From: Elysia marginata
Lineage: Eukaryota > Mollusca > Gastropoda > Plakobranchidae
NCBI GenBank assembly: GCA_019649035.1
Contig: BMAT01012779.1
Location: forward strand, 44,777 to 80,303
Reading direction: 5' to 3'
Length of the DNA stretch: 35,527 nt
Part shown: piece after piece, positions 31,542-35,527 of the stretch
Layout: every line of letters begins with the position of its first letter
Position numbering within the stretch: the first letter of the stretch is position 1
Translations under genes and position numbers: made by a program
The notes under the pieces: generated by a model
Seen by the model: the letters and a program-made list of their open reading frames with translations, nothing else
Told to the model about the DNA's origin: nothing
Databases searched by the model: none

Positions 31542-31731
31542 AATGAGTGATTCTGACCTAAATCTACGTCACAACTTGGGAAACACAATCTCTTCCGCAC
31601 TCCTCTTTGCAGATTGCACACCTTTTGCTGTAGCACGATAAGGAAAAAAAAGCGCTGTTGGAATAAAACGCCCTTAGAGCACTTTTGATAAACAATCCCG
31701 CACCAAAAGGTAGATTTAGGTCAGACTCATT
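31542..31731. mobile_element. Foldback or MITE-like element with 16-bp perfect terminal inverted repeats
   Basis: TCTGACCTAAATCTAC (31552-31567) and its exact reverse complement (31710-31725) bound about 140 bp of unrelated interior. Outside them AATGAG (31542-31547) and CTCATT (31726-31731) extend the pairing after a 4-nt skip. Size and structure fit a non-autonomous DNA-transposon remnant, but no convincing target-site duplication was seen and no second copy is present here. The interior overlaps a minus frame with a Cys-rich segment (CAICKEECGRDC, frame 31564-31752) that is probably coincidental. Confidence 0.5.
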
Positions 31732-32729
31732 AACATCTTTTGCGGCAATCATACTTATGTTTAATGTGAGCGCGTAGTGTTGTGTTTAACGTCCTGCGTT
31801 CTGGAGCAACGGGGTTCCATACGTCTTTAGATAATAACTATGATCTAAGTTTAAAACCGTGACGTGGCATTCACCACAGTTATGCGCTGCAGCAGTGCTG
31901 CTTCAAGTAGCATCCTTCTGCTTTGTGAGCCCAAAAAGTGTAATGTATGGTAATAGCCTATGAGTTATCCACCAATACTAAGTGGTTATGTAACTCTGCT
32001 GTGGCTTGAGCGCTTTGATAAAAAAAATTGCGATTTTTTTGTGTTCTTTTTTATATGCGTAGAAAACAAAATACGTGTGTTTCATTTGCTGTGCCTTTCC
32101 CAAGCAATTCTTAAACCTAGCTGGCGGTACCTCAATGAAGGTTATCCCTGAAAAAGAAAATACAAGTTCTTCGGTCCCACTGATCTTGTACCCACACTAA
32201 GTCCACGAAAAGAGACTTTGCTTTTTAACCGTATTATTTTCTCGAAGATATAGAACCGCACTTGAGCCCTGTGCGACGACAGTCGATTTGGCAACGTCTA
32301 GACGGAAACATTCAGGATCATGGTCCCATAATTCTTTGGCCGGGCGTTTTGATTACAACCACAACTTCCGTTGCTGCGTATTTCCTTTATTCTTAATTTC
32401 AAAAGTCTCCATCGGAATCGAGGAGGCAACGTGGAGTCAATAAGACTGCACCGTTTATGAGAATAAAATTTTGCTCTTTGTTATTTTCCTTGGATTTTTA
32501 TAGTCATAATATATTTTACAGCGAAAGCAATAGATTTCATTTTTTAATGATTATAATCAGTGGTAAAATGAAAAACTGTTCCGTGTCAGTATAAATATTA
32601 GGCCAAAGTCAAGAAAGGTAACATAGAAAATGGAAGACATTGTCATTGGGTGATCTGTAAGACAGTCTATCGTTGGAAGCTCATAATTTTTTTAACTCTT
32701 AAATTATCTAAAGTATCAACTCTCCGCCT
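31732..32729. other. Non-coding stretch, partly GC-richer
   Basis: The portion at 32150-32460 is closer to balanced base composition than its surroundings but has no long frame, repeat partner or recognisable domain. A short frame at 31960-32151 is chance-length. Confidence 0.45.
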
Positions 32730-32885
32730 GTACTATTTAAGTTTTTCCTTTCTGTATTTCTACGTGATTCTTTAATCTTTTTTTCTTTGCCGCTTTACCT
32801 CCCCTCCCCCTACCCCCCACCCCTTTTTTCTCTCTTGCTTTCTTTCTATTTCTCTGTCGCTTTGTATCCTTTTTTTTCCTTTAGC
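32730..32885 (+). repeat. Pyrimidine-rich tract
   Basis: T/C-rich run with CCCCTCCCCCTACCCCCCACCCC in its centre (split by single T and A) and CTTT/CTCT words on either side. Same strand bias as the other T/C tracts. Confidence 0.85.
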
Positions 32886-33110
32886 TCTTTATGTTTTACA
32901 ACTCAAGGAGACAGTACAATAAAGCCAAGAGGTTTTGATGTATCAATTTAGTTTACATTATTCCTTTTTTTGTTTCACGGGGTGGTTGATTGTAAGTTGT
33001 CTCTTTATTGCCTTTCGCGTAGATCTTATATATATATTTACAAGCATCCTTAGTGGATCCCTATTTACTTCTTTGGTATACTCCAAGCGTTGCGACTTCT
33101 ACATTAGTAT

Positions 33111-33190
33111 TTGGATCTCTCTATCGCTCTCTCTATCCCCCACTCTCTCTCTCTTTCTATTTATCTATCTACCTATCTCTCTTCATTTTG
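33111..33190 (+). repeat. CTCT/CTAT microsatellite
   Basis: Short tract of TCTCTATC, CTCTCTCT and TATCTATC words. The overlapping frames at 32935-33219 and 33053-33376 are read through this repeat and are not supported. Confidence 0.85.
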
Positions 33191-33394
33191 ATCTGCTCTG
33201 TTCTCCAGATGCAGTATGATACTTATAGTTTCAACAATCAGCCCTTAAACACATACTTAAGCGCAATAAAAGACGAAAGCACAAATTTAAAACGTAATAA
33301 AGATTTTTTAATATTTGTATACTTTTTTCACCTTTTGAGGGGGGGCGATTTAAAAACAGTTTCAAAACCTGATTAGTAATTATGTAAATAATAA

Positions 33395-33720
33395 TAAATA
33401 AAAATATATATGTTTAGAATATTCCACCGCCGAAGGCAGCCTCATGACTTTAAATACTTACCCCAGCAGGCCTATACACATCAGAGCAAATTCAACTCAT
33501 ATTCCAGAGCATTACAGTACGGCAGCCTGTCAGGCGCTCAAATACTAACATTCCACAAATTTTAAGCACTGTTTTAGCCGGGTACCCATTTTACAGGTGG
33601 GTGGAATGGGGTTAGTTAGGGTAACTTGCTTTCCGAGGCAATTGCAACATGAAATAGTCGGGAATCGAACCCGCGACCTCCACATCTCAAGGCCGACACG
33701 CCAATCACTCTGCCACGCGG
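33395..33720 (-). mobile_element. tRNA-derived SINE, minus orientation, second copy of the 5392 family
   Basis: Aligns with 5392-5740 throughout: CCACCGCCGAA(A/G)GCAG, CCCAGCAGGCC, GAGCATTACAG, then TACCCATTTTACAGGTGGGT, then the tRNA-like head. On the minus strand the A box is GTGGCAGAGTGATTGG (plus 33700-33715) and the B box GGGTTCGATTCCC (plus 33660-33672). The B box is closer to consensus than in the other copy. No clear target-site duplication. Confidence 0.85.
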
Positions 33721-33829
33721 ATATTAAGTCCCTCCTAATAAGAGCGTGAGAGGTTAAGGAGCAGGATCTATTTTTTTAGCATAGTGAGTTAAAAAATATC
33801 GTTTTTCTTGCTTTCGCTGTGTCTACGAA

Positions 33830-33925
33830 GACTTATCTACCCGATTCATGTTATGTGAGTGTAACATGGAGGGATTAAAAATAAACCTGGACGACGGATC
33901 GAACCCATGACCTTTAGGACTGTTG
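33830..33925 (-). mobile_element. Possible partial tRNA-derived SINE, minus orientation
   Basis: A perfect B-box match, GGGTTCGATCC, lies on the minus strand (plus 33896-33906), preceded on that strand by GGTCAT, as in a T-arm. The expected A box near 33930-33950 is degenerate. It lies only about 110 bp from the SINE at 33395-33720. It could be a decayed element or a chance T-arm-like match. Confidence 0.35.
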
Positions 33926-33968
33926 TGCGTAGATTTAAACATTTAACCTGCTTTGAAAACAAAACATA

Positions 33969-34374
33969 TTACTGAAACATTAGATCATTTGAATTGTTTT
34001 TTTTTTTGTTTTTTTTAGTCAAACCAACCATCGATTGACCCATTTCCCCAAAAGTTCCTCTTCCTTCGAACTGGTGCATGAGTGATTGGAGATACTGAGG
34101 ACAGAGCACAGGGTATTTTCGCTCCTCATCGTTATTAACATGCCGAGCAAACATTGGTTTTTATCAGTGGTGGATTCGTTTCCATCTGGACGTGAAAATC
34201 CGGGAAGTGCTTTTGTTGCCTGTGATCGTGTTTATCACGATAATATCGTATCTTCCCGTGTTTATGTTTGATGTGCTGCAGAAAAAGCAAGAGATAAGGG
34301 TGCATAAAAGATTGTCTGTGCGTAGAAGGGAGGGGGGAGTTAAACATGTTAAATCAATAACATTAATATTATAA
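33969..34374. other. Region with several overlapping open frames; possible coding or retroposed remnant
   Basis: On plus, 34099-34374 is open (GTG at 34192, no early ATG) and encodes a clear hydrophobic span (LLLPVIVFITIISYLPVFMF) followed by basic residues, like a membrane segment. On minus, 33969-34154 opens with ATG and reads MFARHVNNDEERKYPVLCP before running into Lys-rich A-run sequence. The minus-strand A-rich stretch (plus 33997-34018, T-run) could be a retroposon tail. The frames contradict each other and none is recognised. Confidence 0.2.
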
Positions 34375-35527
34375 TTGAGGTAGCAAAAAAAAGCATTAAC
34401 CACCAATACTATTAAAGTCTGATAAATTACAGAATCCGGTATGAAAAGAGGTTTTTTATTGGTGATTCAGATGAAAATTACTCTCAACATCAAGAGAATT
34501 ACACGTAATTTATGTGTCTGTGGGGGTGGGTAAGGTGTGTGATGGTGAGTGTATGTATGTGTGTGAGCTAGCCTGCTTTCGGAACAATATTAATGTGTTG
34601 CTATAAGTTTTTGCCAGACAAAAAATTTTTAATTACAACAAATACCCTAAGAGATGTAATAAGTATGTAATATTAATTACACGGGAATAAGTGTGTGACT
34701 GACTAAGTAGGTTGGTAAATTTACTTGTCTTCCTTCACCTAAAGGAGTTTCAAGAAGTCCCTGGAAAGAGAAAAAGCGTATCAAAAAAAGGAACAAAAAA
34801 AAGTTTCTATTGAAAAAAGTAGCAGTTGTGTACAAAGTGAACTGAAGTGCAAGTCTCGAAAGTTAATGGCGTGTGTAATAATGAAGACAGAAAAGAGAGG
34901 GTTGGTATTGGAGATTAGGAAAACCCCGGTTCCTTTAAGATAATTTTTACCAGGTAGGTGAAAATGTTGCTCATAAAGAATACGTTGTTCGCATTTACTT
35001 GAAAAAAAAACTTTAAAACTTGTTTAAAACTCATCAACCCAACCAAAAACCTAACTCTTTTTTTTCTGCAAAACTTAATGCTCGTTTAGAGAACATTAGA
35101 TTATGGCATGCTGACAACTCGCTTCAGGCAATTATCTAGACATCAGCTCAGAAAGGAAGAGCCAGTTTGAGCAGTTCCATACGTTAGCGCTAGAATTTGA
35201 AAGATGCGTATACTTTGTCTCAACCTACAACACTGAGGGTCTGAAGTCACTAAAAACTCAAATTAGACAGCACGCATCGATCATTTTTATTGGTTGTTGA
35301 TTATTTTTTGAAGAAAATGCAATAAATCGAAATGCCATTCTCAGATACATTTCCAGAGAAAAGACAGATTAAATAGACACTAACAATGACGATTACTGGC
35401 ACATAAAGAAGAAAGTTAAAAAATAGTAATAATGAACTGAGCAAGTACTACTATACGCACTTTACAGTTGTCCTTGACACTGAGGCGAAGACAACACTTC
35501 TAGTTACACACATAGGAGTGAGTATAA
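34375..35527. other. Non-coding AT-rich right flank
   Basis: A G/T-rich patch with GTGTGTGA and GTATGTATGTGTGTG words occupies about 34515-34567. Nothing else supported. The window ends inside featureless sequence. Confidence 0.5.

Noticed and set aside
31564-31752. Minus frame with a Cys-rich CAICKEECGRDC segment, suggestive of a zinc-binding knuckle
   Set aside because: The cysteine spacing fits no zinc-finger family I can name, the frame lies inside the inverted-repeat element, and its length is at chance level.
34192-34374. Hydrophobic span considered as a transmembrane helix of a G-protein-coupled receptor
   Set aside because: A SYLP word near the end recalls helix 6, but the conserved aromatic spacing is not met and no neighbouring helices are present. 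One hydrophobic span in AT-rich DNA is not diagnostic.

Overview
The window is AT-rich animal (metazoan) nuclear DNA with no bacterial-style gene organisation. It holds simple-sequence tracts, tRNA-derived SINEs, isolated open frames of roughly the length expected by chance at this base composition, and one 88-base assembly gap. The SINE types, the clusters of palindromic CTAGATCTAG words and the dense GAT, CTA and CT microsatellites suggest a mollusc, perhaps a gastropod. That placement is an inference from repeat style, not from a recognised gene. No rRNA, functional tRNA, CRISPR array or long conserved protein-coding gene was found.

Layout, left half. Positions 545-824 look like a core promoter plus first exon of a small gene on the + strand: CRE-like sites, a TATA box, about 150 nt of leader without ATG, an ATG in good context, eight codons and a strong GT donor. 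A phase-compatible second exon (2397-2520) with an AATAAA at 2687 would complete a very small two-exon gene, but this second half is speculative. Between them lie a 15-16 bp minisatellite and a GAT microsatellite with a higher-order repeat. A long T/C-rich tract (2710-3660) follows. A SINE with a 9-bp target-site duplication sits at 5392-5740, a CTA microsatellite at 8989-9133, a CTAGATCTAG cluster near 12.2-12.5 kb, and a possible decayed Rossmann-fold exon on the minus strand near 13.9-14.0 kb.

Layout, right half. The main structure is an old, direct-orientation segmental duplication: block A (about 16.75-19.0 kb), block B (about 21.3-24.55 kb) and a shorter block C (about 27.5-28.4 kb). 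Each contains a better-conserved, GC-richer core of about 230-250 bp (18509, 24041 and 28053). Later events include a GC-rich insert present only in B and a SINE with a perfect 12-bp target-site duplication in C. Further SINEs lie at 15592, 27270 (minus), 30365, 33395 (minus) and probably 33830 (minus). A short foldback/MITE-like element with 16-bp perfect terminal inverted repeats lies at 31542-31731.

Several features (the exon-1 model, the + strand orientation of every long T/C tract, and the apparent excess of T-runs over A-runs on +) fit a window made largely of intronic or intergenic DNA transcribed left to right. I could not demonstrate this. No group of genes here can be said to work together.
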